A DNA stretch of 64,000 nt. Origin: Desulfospira joergensenii DSM 10085 (lineage in GTDB: Bacteria > Desulfobacterota > Desulfobacteria > Desulfobacterales > Desulfobacteraceae). Each line of letters opens with the position of its first letter. The stretch's first letter is position 1. The DNA is taken from NCBI RefSeq assembly GCF_000420085.1, contig NZ_ATUG01000003.1, positions 310,001-374,000 on the forward strand, read 5' to 3'. Below the pieces are notes generated by a model, which was given only the letters and a program-made list of their open reading frames with translations, searched no databases and was not told the DNA's origin. The position numbers were made by a program, and so were the translations under genes. Of this stretch, positions 25,654-33,430 are shown in pieces.

Positions 25654-26948
25654 CAACATTACTGCTGCTCATCGGCCTGACCATTATCATGCTTCTGGCC
25701 GGCTTTCCTTTGTTCGCCTGTTTTGGCGTCGGCTGTCTTGGCATGATCTTCTTTCTTGAGATGAATCCCGGTTTTGCCGTCCCGGCCATATTTTCAGGTC
25801 TCAACTCCTTTGTTCTGATGGCCATTCCCTTTTTTATCTTTGCCGGCGGAGTTATGACGGCGGGGGGCCTGTCCGCGAGGATCGTATTTTTCGCCAATTC
25901 CGTTGTGGGACGGTTCCGGGGGGGACTTGGGATTGTCACCATTGTCTCATCCGCTTTGTTCGGGGCCATATCAGGGTCTTCTTCCTCGGCCGTGGCCACC
26001 ATCGGGATCACCATATTGCCCCAGATGGAAAAGTACGGGTATAAGCGCGAATATGCCACAGCCCTTGTGGCCTGTTCAGGCATCCTGGGACAGCTGATCC
26101 CGCCCAGTATTCCAATGATCCTTTTCGGGATGGTTACCAATACCTCCGTGGCCGGGTGTTTCCTGGCCGCGGCCGGTCCCGGGATACTGATCATCCTGGC
26201 CTATTCAATCATCAATTACTTTTACTGCCGGCGCCATCCTGAAATTCGCATGCTGGAAAAAACCAATGCGGCTGACTGGCTCAGAAACATGGCTGCGGCT
26301 TCCCGGAAATCCTCTTTGGCCCTGCTCATGCCGGTCATCGTCCTGGGCGGAATCTACGGCGGGATCTTCACCCCCACGGAGGCCGGATGCGTGGCCGTGG
26401 TCTATGCCGTTGTCGTGGGCTCCGCCACCCGGAGCCTGTCCTGGCAAGCCTTTAAAAATGCAGCGGAAGAAACTGCCAGCATTGAAGGGGCCATCGTGTT
26501 CATCATTGCCTTTATCATTGTCATGTCCCGTATTTTCACCTATGAGCGTCTTCCCCAGGCCATTGCCGACGGCCTTCTGGACCTGACGGAAAACCGGATC
26601 GCCCTTTTGCTGCTGATTAATGTTTTCATGATCATCATGGGTATGATCATGGACGATATCAGCGCCATGCTCATTGCCGCCCCTCTGTTGTATCCCCTTT
26701 TCATGAGCCTGGACATCCATCCCTTCCAGATGGCCGCCATCATGGCCATCAACCAGGGAAGCGGCCAGATGACGCCACCGGTGGCAACCAACCTGTTCAC
26801 AGCCTCAAGGGTATCCGGTGTGCCTGTATCGGATTTTGTCGGAGACTGTGTGCCTTTCCTGTTGCTGGGTAGCCTGCCCGTCCTGCTGCTGGTGACATTC
26901 ATCCCTGAAATTTCACTTTTTCTGCCAACCCTTTTTTTAGGGAACTGA
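25650..26948 (+). CDS. dctM: TRAP transporter large membrane subunit DctM
   Basis: The 432-residue permease has about twelve hydrophobic helices. Family marks are IPFFIFAGGVMTAGGLS, SALFGAISGSSSSAVATIG, GQLIPPSIPMI, FTPTEAGCVAVVYA and a late MTPPVATNLF. It forms the sodium- or proton-driven channel of the TRAP system with DctQ. Its length is normal. Confidence 0.92.
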   Translation: MTTLLLLIGLTIIMLLAGFPLFACFGVGCLGMIFFLEMNPGFAVPAIFSGLNSFVLMAIPFFIFAGGVMTAGGLSARIVFFANSVVGRFRGGLGIVTIVSSALFGAISGSSSSAVATIGITILPQMEKYGYKREYATALVACSGILGQLIPPSIPMILFGMVTNTSVAGCFLAAAGPGILIILAYSIINYFYCRRHPEIRMLEKTNAADWLRNMAAASRKSSLALLMPVIVLGGIYGGIFTPTEAGCVAVVYAVVVGSATRSLSWQAFKNAAEETASIEGAIVFIIAFIIVMSRIFTYERLPQAIADGLLDLTENRIALLLLINVFMIIMGMIMDDISAMLIAAPLLYPLFMSLDIHPFQMAAIMAINQGSGQMTPPVATNLFTASRVSGVPVSDFVGDCVPFLLLGSLPVLLLVTFIPEISLFLPTLFLGN

Positions 26949-26988
26949 TAACCTGATTCACGGCATCATGCCGATAGGAGAAACAATA

Positions 26989-27894
26989 ATGAACTCAAAG
27001 CCCGTTGTCTGGATGAACGATGAATTTATCCCCTGGGAGAACGCCCAGGTTCCCATCTTGTCCCATGGTCTGTCCAGGGGGTCGGCCATATTTGAAGTGT
27101 TCGGAACCCATACCCGTGACGGCCAAACTTTTGGTTTCCGGATGGACGCCCATCTGAGGCGTCTGGAAAGGACAGCGGATCTTCTGGGAATGGAATTGAA
27201 ATTTTCAAGTGAAGAGATTGCCGCTGCTGTCGCCGGTCTGGTCGATAGGAACAAGTGCGGCCGGGGCATCGTCAAAATTGTTGCGTTCTGGGGAGAGGAG
27301 GCCGTCATCAACCTGATTCTGGAATCCAAACTGGATGTGGCGGTCTTTACCATCCCCGCATCGGAAGAGCTCGGCCTGGACAAGGATGCAGCCATTTCCG
27401 CCTGTTTTTCCCAATGGCGGAAATTGCACCCGGAAACCGTCCCGGTCCAGGCCAAGGCCTGTGCCAATTACCTCAACTCCTATCTGATCAAAAAGGATGC
27501 CATCACCCGGGGATATGACCTGGGCCTGACCCTGGGAACTGACGGATTTCTGGCAGAAGGGGCTATTGAATCGGTGTTCATGGTCAAGGACGGGATATTG
27601 AAAACACCGCCGCTTGGCAGAATCCTGGCCAGCATTACCCGGGACAGCATCGTCCGTGTGGCCCAAGACAACGGTCTCATCGTCCGGGAAATTCCGCTGC
27701 AAAAGCAAGATGTGTACGAAGCCGATGAGATGTTTACCTGCCATACCGGGATCAAGGTTCTGCCCATAAGACAGTTCGAAGACCGGGACCTGAAGGCCCC
27801 GGGACCGGTCACTGAAAAAATTTGCCGGCTCATGGAAAACGTCATGGCATTGGGAGATCCACGCTATGCCGACTGGTTTCAGAAACTGTCCTAA
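26989..27894 (+). CDS. Class IV pyridoxal-phosphate aminotransferase (branched-chain or D-amino acid type)
   Basis: ATG 26989 has AGGAG seven bases upstream, giving 301 residues. Fold-type IV marks include ILSHGLSRGSAIFEVF near the N-terminus, the lysine region VQAKACANYLNSYLIK, which carries the Schiff-base lysine, the FLAEGAIESVFMVKDG loop and a late ADEMFTCHTGIKVLPI. It transfers amino groups between amino acids and 2-oxo acids; BCAT, D-alanine aminotransferase and ADC lyase cannot be separated with certainty here. It follows dctM by 40 bases and may be cotranscribed. AT-rich foreign-looking DNA begins right after its stop. Confidence 0.87.
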   Translation: MNSKPVVWMNDEFIPWENAQVPILSHGLSRGSAIFEVFGTHTRDGQTFGFRMDAHLRRLERTADLLGMELKFSSEEIAAAVAGLVDRNKCGRGIVKIVAFWGEEAVINLILESKLDVAVFTIPASEELGLDKDAAISACFSQWRKLHPETVPVQAKACANYLNSYLIKKDAITRGYDLGLTLGTDGFLAEGAIESVFMVKDGILKTPPLGRILASITRDSIVRVAQDNGLIVREIPLQKQDVYEADEMFTCHTGIKVLPIRQFEDRDLKAPGPVTEKICRLMENVMALGDPRYADWFQKLS

Positions 27895-27898
27895 AAAG

Positions 27899-28942
27899 AT
27901 GACAGAATCTAAAAGAACATTAGACCTTACTACAGTTTTGAAAAGCGGACTTGCTGAATTCAATTGTTCAGGAATTCTGTGCGCACTCAACGACTGCGGA
28001 AAAATTTATACTTACTCTTCTGGTTCTATTTCAACAGAGGAACATAACAAGCAATTCTACATTTACAGCATAACGAAAACATTCACTGCTACAGCGATCC
28101 TATTATTGTGTGAACAAAAGGGAGATTTTCTGAACAGAACATTTATATCTTTCTTTCCTGATTTGAAAATACCTCCAAATATCACAATTCGTCACTTACT
28201 AAACCATAGCAGTGGATTACCCGACTACGGATCAAAAGAGTATGAGGATGCAGTATATTTGAATCCAGACAAACCATGGAGTTACGAGAAACTAATGGCG
28301 TATGGATTGAAAAATACCCCACTTTTTGATGCTGGAACAGGCTGGGCTTACTCAAACCCTGGATATGGCCTGCTTAAGGAATTGATTGAATTGTTATCTG
28401 GCATTGAATATTATTCTTTTGTCACAGAATTTATTATAAAGCCGGCTAATCTAAACGATACGAGACCATTTTTAAGACCGGACTATGAATGCAATCTGTT
28501 AAGAGGAAATGATCCACACATTTTAGGCGATTTTCGTACAAAGTATCATCCAGGCTGGATAGCGACGGGATGCTTGATTTCAACTGTTGGAGATATTACC
28601 CGTTTTTATCAAGCCCTATTCTCAGGCACAATTATTTCCGAAAGGTCTCTAAAACTAATGAAAGAAACCATAGATGTTCCCGCCCCAGCCCCACCGCCGA
28701 CAATTCCAGCATACGGGTTGGGGCTTATGCATGGTAGAAATGAACCATTAGGGGAAGCCTATGGTCATGGAGGCGGTGGCCCCGGCTACACAACATATGC
28801 TAAACATTATCCTAATTTATTTGGAAATTCATTTACTATGGGGCTTGTTTTGAATACAACATTACCTGCAACTCCATTTAAATTGGCAGATGATATTGTC
28901 GGTGAGTATATAAAGCAGAAAAAAAGCGAACAAGTGCATTAA
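27899..28942 (+). CDS. Serine hydrolase of the class C beta-lactamase family
   Basis: The 347-residue protein starts at ATG 27899, four bases after the aminotransferase stop. It has the three active-site motifs of the family: SITK (S-x-x-K) in YSITKTFTATA, YSN in GWAYSNPGYG, and HGGGGPG near the C-terminus. RHLLNHSSGLPDYG is also typical. There is no signal peptide, so it is probably cytoplasmic and more like an esterase or peptidase than a resistance enzyme. The gene is clearly richer in A and T than those before it, which suggests acquisition. It has no obvious ribosome site of its own. Confidence 0.88.
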   Translation: MTESKRTLDLTTVLKSGLAEFNCSGILCALNDCGKIYTYSSGSISTEEHNKQFYIYSITKTFTATAILLLCEQKGDFLNRTFISFFPDLKIPPNITIRHLLNHSSGLPDYGSKEYEDAVYLNPDKPWSYEKLMAYGLKNTPLFDAGTGWAYSNPGYGLLKELIELLSGIEYYSFVTEFIIKPANLNDTRPFLRPDYECNLLRGNDPHILGDFRTKYHPGWIATGCLISTVGDITRFYQALFSGTIISERSLKLMKETIDVPAPAPPPTIPAYGLGLMHGRNEPLGEAYGHGGGGPGYTTYAKHYPNLFGNSFTMGLVLNTTLPATPFKLADDIVGEYIKQKKSEQVH

Positions 28943-28969
28943 CACGGATGTTTTTCGCGCCGCTGTGGT

Positions 28970-29034
28970 ATTCTGGGGACAGTATACCTATTTCATCCGT
29001 GACATTATTGAAATAAGTATACTGTCCTCAGAAT
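28970..29034. repeat. REP-like imperfect palindrome
   Basis: Arms 28970-28995 and 29009-29034 (26 bases, two mismatches that would be G-U pairs) enclose a 13-base loop; each arm contains GGACAGTATAC. Such GGGGACAGTATAC hairpins resemble elements linked to REP-associated transposases. No transposase is present here. Confidence 0.7.
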
Positions 29035-29078
29035 TGCAAAATTTCATAAAAAGCTTTTTTCAACAGTGAGCTTTATAA

Positions 29079-29129
29079 TATATTAAATTGACTGTTGATT
29101 TTTTGAACCGGGGATGGTTAATCTCCAAT
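29079..29129. repeat. 51-bp direct repeat, copy 1
   Basis: The 51 bases match 29494-29544 at 46 positions; the five differences are consecutive (GAACC here). The unit contains TTAAATTGACTGTTGA and a small hairpin, GGGGAT/ATCTCC. The two copies flank a small membrane-protein gene. Confidence 0.85.
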
Positions 29130-29172
29130 TAAATTGACTTATAATTTTAGAATCACTTGTGAAGTGTAAAAA

Positions 29173-29409
29173 ATGTTTTTAGAAGATTTACCACCGCAAA
29201 AAAGAAACCGATTTAAAATAATTTCGTTTTTAGTTTTACCTGCACTTTTCATTTTCGGATTTTATTTAAGTACCAAATTATCAGAAATTATTTTTGACCA
29301 TTTAGTGGATATAAAGGGAATCATATTTGTTGGTGTCGTTTTGATTGTCCTTTATATTCGGTCTGTTACTATTCTCTATAGAAAGCTAAAGCAACCAGAG
29401 GATCTATAA
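29173..29409 (+). CDS. Small membrane protein of unknown function
   Basis: The 78-residue product has two hydrophobic helices (ISFLVLPALFIFGFYLS and GIIFVGVVLIVLYI), a basic N-terminus (PPQKRNRFK) and a short polar tail. I recognise no family. It is AT-rich, has only a weak ribosome site (GTGTAAAAA before the ATG), and sits between two copies of a 51-bp repeat, as expected for a small mobile gene unit. Confidence 0.5.
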   Translation: MFLEDLPPQKRNRFKIISFLVLPALFIFGFYLSTKLSEIIFDHLVDIKGIIFVGVVLIVLYIRSVTILYRKLKQPEDL

Positions 29410-29493
29410 ACAATCACTTAACAAGGTTGAAACTCCGCTTAATACATTATTATCCTGATTTTCTGACTTCATCCTCGTGAGGGAGGTTAATAC

Positions 29494-29544
29494 TATATTA
29501 AATTGACTGTTGATTTTTTCGGTAGGGGATGGTTAATCTCCAAT
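29494..29544. repeat. 51-bp direct repeat, copy 2
   Basis: This is the second copy of the unit at 29079-29129, 415 bases downstream, with CGGTA where copy 1 has GAACC. The rest is identical. Confidence 0.85.
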
Positions 29545-29635
29545 AATCTTGATTATCGATTTTTGACCAGCCTGTCTGAATTGGTTGGATAACATTCAAA
29601 TTTTCAGGATATCCAGAATCACACTTCATATTGTT

Positions 29636-30334
29636 ATGGTGATTATGTTTAAGAAGCTATTATTGTTGTTAAAAGGTATAAGCGAACGAAATCAAAAGGC
29701 GTTTGCTGATAAGATTGAATCTTTTAATGATCCCTTAGCTAAAGAGATTGAGTGGGACTCAATAACTCAGGTCCATTGCGGCTTTCTAAACCGCAAGCTC
29801 CTGAAAACTAAAAATAATAGCATCTTTTTTATCCCATCTATAACGGCCGTGCTTTTTCACATGGGGCTTATCATCATGGGTGGATATGTAATGTGGGAGT
29901 TTTCTTTGCTACGCCCAACGATAGATACTATTGTTTTGTATCCGATTAGTACGATTCAAAATTATATCCACTTCCTGCCGAAGTTGTTATCATCAAGCAA
30001 AGTTTGGGGGCATCTTTTTGGTTATGTATTTTTTTTTATGGGACTTTTAGGCTTGTGCTATTCATTGAGGCCAATCGTATTTAACACAGACAAAAGGCTC
30101 TACTCAAAAGGATTTTTGTATACAGAGAAAGTCTCTTTTGATGAAATACACGCCATACAAATTATATCGGAGATAGGAAGAGAGCCTGAAGACTCAATTA
30201 TATATGAACTGAACTTAGTACTTAAGAACAAAAAGAGAATAAATGTGTTTGGACACCCTGAAAAGAAAACTATAGTTAAAGATGCTACTGAACTTTCTCA
30301 GATATTATCCGTGCCAGTTTGGGATATGACATAG
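29636..30334 (+). CDS. Membrane protein of unknown function
   Basis: The 232-residue product (ATG 29636; 29645 is also possible) has two or three hydrophobic helices: IPSITAVLFHMGLIIMGGYVMW, and HLFGYVFFFMGLLGLCY after a loop. A C-terminal cytoplasmic-looking domain (VSFDEIHAIQIISEIG, YELNLVLKNKKRINVFGHPE) resembles the PH-like C-terminal part of small membrane proteins with a tryptophan-poor core. Function unknown. The gene is AT-rich with a poor ribosome site and ends about 80 bases before an attC-like hairpin. Confidence 0.6.
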   Translation: MVIMFKKLLLLLKGISERNQKAFADKIESFNDPLAKEIEWDSITQVHCGFLNRKLLKTKNNSIFFIPSITAVLFHMGLIIMGGYVMWEFSLLRPTIDTIVLYPISTIQNYIHFLPKLLSSSKVWGHLFGYVFFFMGLLGLCYSLRPIVFNTDKRLYSKGFLYTEKVSFDEIHAIQIISEIGREPEDSIIYELNLVLKNKKRINVFGHPEKKTIVKDATELSQILSVPVWDMT

Positions 30335-30413
30335 CTATCCATATAGAACCAATTAGTAAATAGGATTTTCATAGGTTAGTTTCAAAAGCTGGGTGATAAT
30401 AAATTTAAATTAA

Positions 30414-30474
30414 CCATAACCAGTGCTTTCACAGCGACGGCAAAAAGCAGCCGCGCGTGAAGCACACGTTAAGT
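30414..30474 (+). repeat. attC-like recombination hairpin
   Basis: An imperfect palindrome runs from TAACCAGTGCTTTCAC to GTGAAGCACACGTTAAGT. The outer arms GTGCTT(T)CAC and GTGAAGCAC pair with one unpaired T, the inner arms GCGACGGC and GCAGCCGC pair partly, and the 3' end is GTTAAGT, which matches the attC R-prime consensus GTTRRRY. A short ORF begins eight bases later. Size (about 60 bases) and the extrahelical base fit integron attC sites; the 5' RYYYAAC box is degenerate. No integrase gene is in the window. Confidence 0.5.
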
Positions 30475-30481
30475 CAAAAAT

Positions 30482-30856
30482 ATGTATATCCGGTTTGAAA
30501 CTAATATTTGTTTTCAGGGAACTCAATATAAGAAAGGAATATTCGCTGCGATGGGTGACCTAAAACGAATGAACAGAATGTCTAAAAAAGAGAAAATTTG
30601 GTATGAAAATACGGCGGACTGGTTTAATAAAAATTTGCCAAATCCATCATGCTTTGACTTACCAGTTCCCAATGATATAAAGTTCCGTTCAAAAAGTTGG
30701 TTTGTGTTTTCGAAGTCTGATTTTTTATCAAACTCAAAAGCGGTTGCCGAGCTTTTACAGAAGCATGGGATTGTGGTTAATGAATTATTATCAGAAAATC
30801 CTGGAAGTATCTTATATAAAGATTCGTTTCAAGTCGTTGTGCTACCTGCAAATTGA
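30482..30856 (+). CDS. Hypothetical protein in cassette-like position
   Basis: The 124-residue product begins MYIRFETNICFQGTQYKKGIF, followed by KIWYENTADWFNKNLPNP and a C-terminal VAELLQKHGIVVNELLSENPG...FQVVVLP half. From memory this is the layout of a widespread but unnamed small bacterial protein family: a GIF segment, a WF-NLP motif, then a small alpha/beta half. I cannot name a function. It is AT-rich, lacks a clear ribosome site and starts directly behind the attC-like hairpin. Confidence 0.6.
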   Translation: MYIRFETNICFQGTQYKKGIFAAMGDLKRMNRMSKKEKIWYENTADWFNKNLPNPSCFDLPVPNDIKFRSKSWFVFSKSDFLSNSKAVAELLQKHGIVVNELLSENPGSILYKDSFQVVVLPAN

Positions 30857-31304
30857 AAGAGAATCCATAGCTTGAGAGGAACCGGGCTTCCTGTGCGGCC
30901 TTATAGCCTCACAGGAAAGCGGTGACTTTGTCTATTAGTCCTGTCTTTTTCTGAAACCGGCCAACCGCTGTATGTTGTGCCTGGATTGGAAGACGAAAAT
31001 TTAAGTTTATAGAATGGTACCTTTCAGAATAATTGATGTTGTTATTTTGTGAGAGATTTTCAATCATTCTCACACATGATCACGACTCAATTATTCTATA
31101 ATCCTGATTTCACAGAAATTTTTCAAAATCCAGATAAAAGTTTTAAAAAATCATTCTTCCAGGGAGGGAGACCAGATAGGAGGTGAGGAGCAGAAGTTCA
31201 CCTCCTATCCGGAGAGGACTTCCGGATAGGTTTAGGCGTCTGCCCTGCCCCCTATCCGGTCGGAAATGCATTATAAAAATTCCGGTAAGTAATTCTTTAT
31301 TATC
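30857..31304. other. Non-coding stretch with hairpins between the AT-rich island and lpd
   Basis: I see no gene here. It holds a hairpin at 30887-30919 (CTTCCTGTG against CACAGGAAAG with one bulged base; possibly a decayed attC), AT-rich unstructured sequence, and a group of palindromes at 31175-31259 just downstream of the lpd stop on the - strand. Confidence 0.7.
31175..31259. repeat. Nested palindromes with repeated CCTATCCGG units
   Basis: A perfect 12-bp inverted repeat (31175-31186 with 31198-31209) overlaps a 9-bp one (31204-31212 with 31222-31230); CCTATCCGG occurs once more at 31251-31259. The second arm can pair with either partner, so two hairpins compete. There is no adjoining T-run in either direction. 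Confidence 0.7.
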
Positions 31305-32738
31305 TTACCCGTGAATGGGAAAACCAGCCGCCTTGGAAGCCACCTCACCCATGATCTCCCCCAGAGTGGGATGGGCATGGATGGTATGGGCCAGTTCTTG
31401 GGCGGTGATTCCCTTTTCCACGGCCAGGGTGGCTTCGGCAATGAGATCTGTGGCATGGGCGCCCATGAGATGGACTCCCAGGATCCTGCCGGTATCCTTT
31501 TCCACGATCATCTTGGCCTGGCCGGCAATTTCGTCGATTGCCTGGGCTTTTCCCAGGACCCGGAAGTTGACGCTTGCGGTTTCAATGGAAATTCTTTTTT
31601 TAACGGCCTCTTCCTCACTCAGGCCCACGGTGCCGATCTCGGGCATGGTAAAGATAGCGCCGGGTACGGCCTTATAATCCATGGAACCGCTGCCTCCCAT
31701 GGCGGATTCCGCCGCCACAATCCCTTCGTGGGAGGCCACATGGGCCAGCATGACCCGTGAGGGACCCAGGATGTCGCCGATGGCATAGACGTTTTCCACA
31801 GGGGTTTCCATGGAGTCATTGACCGGAATCCAGCCGCCCCTGTCGGTTTCCAGGCCGATGTTTTCAAGACCCAGGTCCGAAGACAGGGGGGTCCTCCCGA
31901 TGCAGACTGCCATGAGATCCGATTCGATCTCAGGGCTCTTTGGATCCTTGGCCTTGGGATTGTCCGTAAACGGACTCTTGGAAAGGGAGATCCTGACCCC
32001 CTGCCCTGCGGTGTCGGCCGCCGTCACCACGGTATCGCAGATCAGCTTGATCTTGTTTTTTTTCATTTCCCGGCCCAGCAGCTTGGAGATATCCTTGTCC
32101 ACGGAAGGGAGCGGCAGGGGTCTGGACATGGCCTCCACCACCGTAACCTCAGTGCCCAGGGCGGAAAAGATAAAGGCAAATTCACATCCGATCACCCCTC
32201 CCCCCACAATGGTCAGGGATTCAGGGATTTTATCCAGGCAGAGAATATCATTGGAAGAGAGGATCTTTGCATGGTCAAAGGGGAAATCCGCAACGTTCAT
32301 GGGTTTTGTGCCCACGGCCAGGATCAGGCGGTCATAATCTAATTCTCTATCCGTACCGTCCTCGGAGGCCACCTGGACAATGCCCCTGGATTTTATCCGG
32401 GCAAATCCCCTTTCCACCCGGATCCCCCGGGAGCTGAGCAGGGATTCAATTCCCTTTCTCTGGGAAGAAAGGATCTTGTCTTTATGATCCATGAGGGCAG
32501 CAATGTCAGGGGAGACCTTTCCCTCTATGGATATGCCCATTTTGGATGCCTTATGGCAGTTTTCCAGGAGTTCTGCGGAATTCTTCATGATCTTGGAGGG
32601 AATGCATCCCCAGTTGAGGCAGGTCCCGCCTAAGTTTTCCTTTTCAACCAATACCACTTCCCCGCCCAGGTCGGCGGCTTTCAATGCCGCCACATATCCT
32701 CCGGGTCCCCCTCCGATGATGACAATTTTTACAGCCAT
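31305..32738 (-). CDS. lpdA: Dihydrolipoyl dehydrogenase
   Basis: ATG 32738 follows GAGGAGAGGG; an in-frame start 39 bases earlier lacks a site. The 477-residue flavoprotein has the FAD-binding IVIIGGGPGGYVAA, the redox disulfide in GGTCLNWGCIPSK, the NAD-binding VGGGVIGCEFAF, AIGDILGPSRVMLAHVA, and the C-terminal catalytic HAHPTLGEIMGE pair. It reoxidises dihydrolipoyl-GcvH (the L protein). It is divergent from the gcv operon and shares a 225-base control region with it, so it is probably regulated together with it. Confidence 0.95.
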   Translation of the reverse strand: MAVKIVIIGGGPGGYVAALKAADLGGEVVLVEKENLGGTCLNWGCIPSKIMKNSAELLENCHKASKMGISIEGKVSPDIAALMDHKDKILSSQRKGIESLLSSRGIRVERGFARIKSRGIVQVASEDGTDRELDYDRLILAVGTKPMNVADFPFDHAKILSSNDILCLDKIPESLTIVGGGVIGCEFAFIFSALGTEVTVVEAMSRPLPLPSVDKDISKLLGREMKKNKIKLICDTVVTAADTAGQGVRISLSKSPFTDNPKAKDPKSPEIESDLMAVCIGRTPLSSDLGLENIGLETDRGGWIPVNDSMETPVENVYAIGDILGPSRVMLAHVASHEGIVAAESAMGGSGSMDYKAVPGAIFTMPEIGTVGLSEEEAVKKRISIETASVNFRVLGKAQAIDEIAGQAKMIVEKDTGRILGVHLMGAHATDLIAEATLAVEKGITAQELAHTIHAHPTLGEIMGEVASKAAGFPIHG

Positions 32739-32828
32739 GACGCCCTCTCCTCTTTTATTGCGATAATGTTCAGCCAAACCGGTTCAATTTTGACGAATCC
32801 AATTTTCACTATACAGGCTTTTCATAAG

Positions 32829-32882
32829 TTTTTTCAAATAAAATTGATTTTTTCATGAATTTTTCCAAATAATAATTGACTT
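32829..32882. promoter_or_regulatory. Direct repeats in the lpd-lrp control region, candidate operator
   Basis: Two near-identical AT-rich units, TTTTTTCAAATAAAATTGATTT (32829-32850, shown in part) and TTTTTCCAAATAATAATTG (from 32860), are spaced 31 bases apart, about three helical turns. The second overlaps the -35 hexamer of the promoter. This fits binding by the Lrp/AsnC-type regulator encoded next, but is not proof. Confidence 0.4.
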
Positions 32883-32904
32883 TATCATCATCGTATCGTA
32901 ATTT
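32876..32904 (+). promoter_or_regulatory. Possible promoter of the Lrp-gcv operon
   Basis: TTGACT (32876-32881) and TAATTT (32899-32904) are 17 bases apart, about 60 bases before the regulator start. Confidence 0.4.
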
Positions 32905-32963
32905 TCAAGTGATTTGATCACAATTGTATTTTTCATAATTCTTTAGGTGGGAAACGGGGCAAA

Positions 32964-33407
32964 ATGAAAATTGACGAGATCAACATAGACATCATCAGGG
33001 AATTGAAGCAGGGCAAGAAATCTTTTAAGCGAATTGCCGATAAACTGGGCATCACGGAAAACACGGTCCGGGCCAGGGTTAACCGGCTTCAGCAAGAGGG
33101 AGTTCTGGAGATCTGCGGACTGGTGGACCCGGCCATGCTGCCCGGACACCGGGTGGTCATTGTGGGCATTAAACTGTCTGAAATGAACCTGGTGGACAAG
33201 GGGCAGGAGATCAGCAATCTGCGGGGAGTCATCTCCGTCAGCGTGGTGACCGGCCGGTACGATCTCATGGTCCTGGTCCTCTTTAAAAAGAAATTCGGCC
33301 TTCTGGAGTTCTATACCGAAGAGATTGCCAAGGTCGAAGGGGTCAGCTCCGTTGAAACCTTTGTTGTTTACAAGTCCTATAATCTGAAAGTTCCCTATAT
33401 CTTTTAA
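32964..33407 (+). CDS. Lrp/AsnC-family transcriptional regulator
   Basis: The 147-residue protein has an N-terminal helix-turn-helix (IDIIRELKQGKKSFKRIADKLGITENTVRARVNRLQ) and a C-terminal RAM/AsnC ligand domain (VISVSVVTGRYDLMVLVLF). Such regulators sense amino acids. Its place between divergent lpd and the gcv genes, 23 bases before gcvT, makes glycine or a related amino acid the likely signal and this module the likely target. Confidence 0.9.
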   Translation: MKIDEINIDIIRELKQGKKSFKRIADKLGITENTVRARVNRLQQEGVLEICGLVDPAMLPGHRVVIVGIKLSEMNLVDKGQEISNLRGVISVSVVTGRYDLMVLVLFKKKFGLLEFYTEEIAKVEGVSSVETFVVYKSYNLKVPYIF

Positions 33408-33430
33408 CCTGCAATGCAAAGGGCACTGCC

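Noticed and set aside
27899..28942. Antibiotic-resistance beta-lactamase
   Set aside because: The family motifs are present, but there is no signal peptide and the sequence looks like the broad esterase/peptidase branch.
31175..31259. CRISPR array
   Set aside because: The repeats are short palindromes without regular spacers and there are no cas genes.
33408..33430. Glycine riboswitch in front of gcvT
   Set aside because: Only 23 bases separate the regulator gene from gcvT, and the region upstream of the regulator has no glycine-aptamer motifs.
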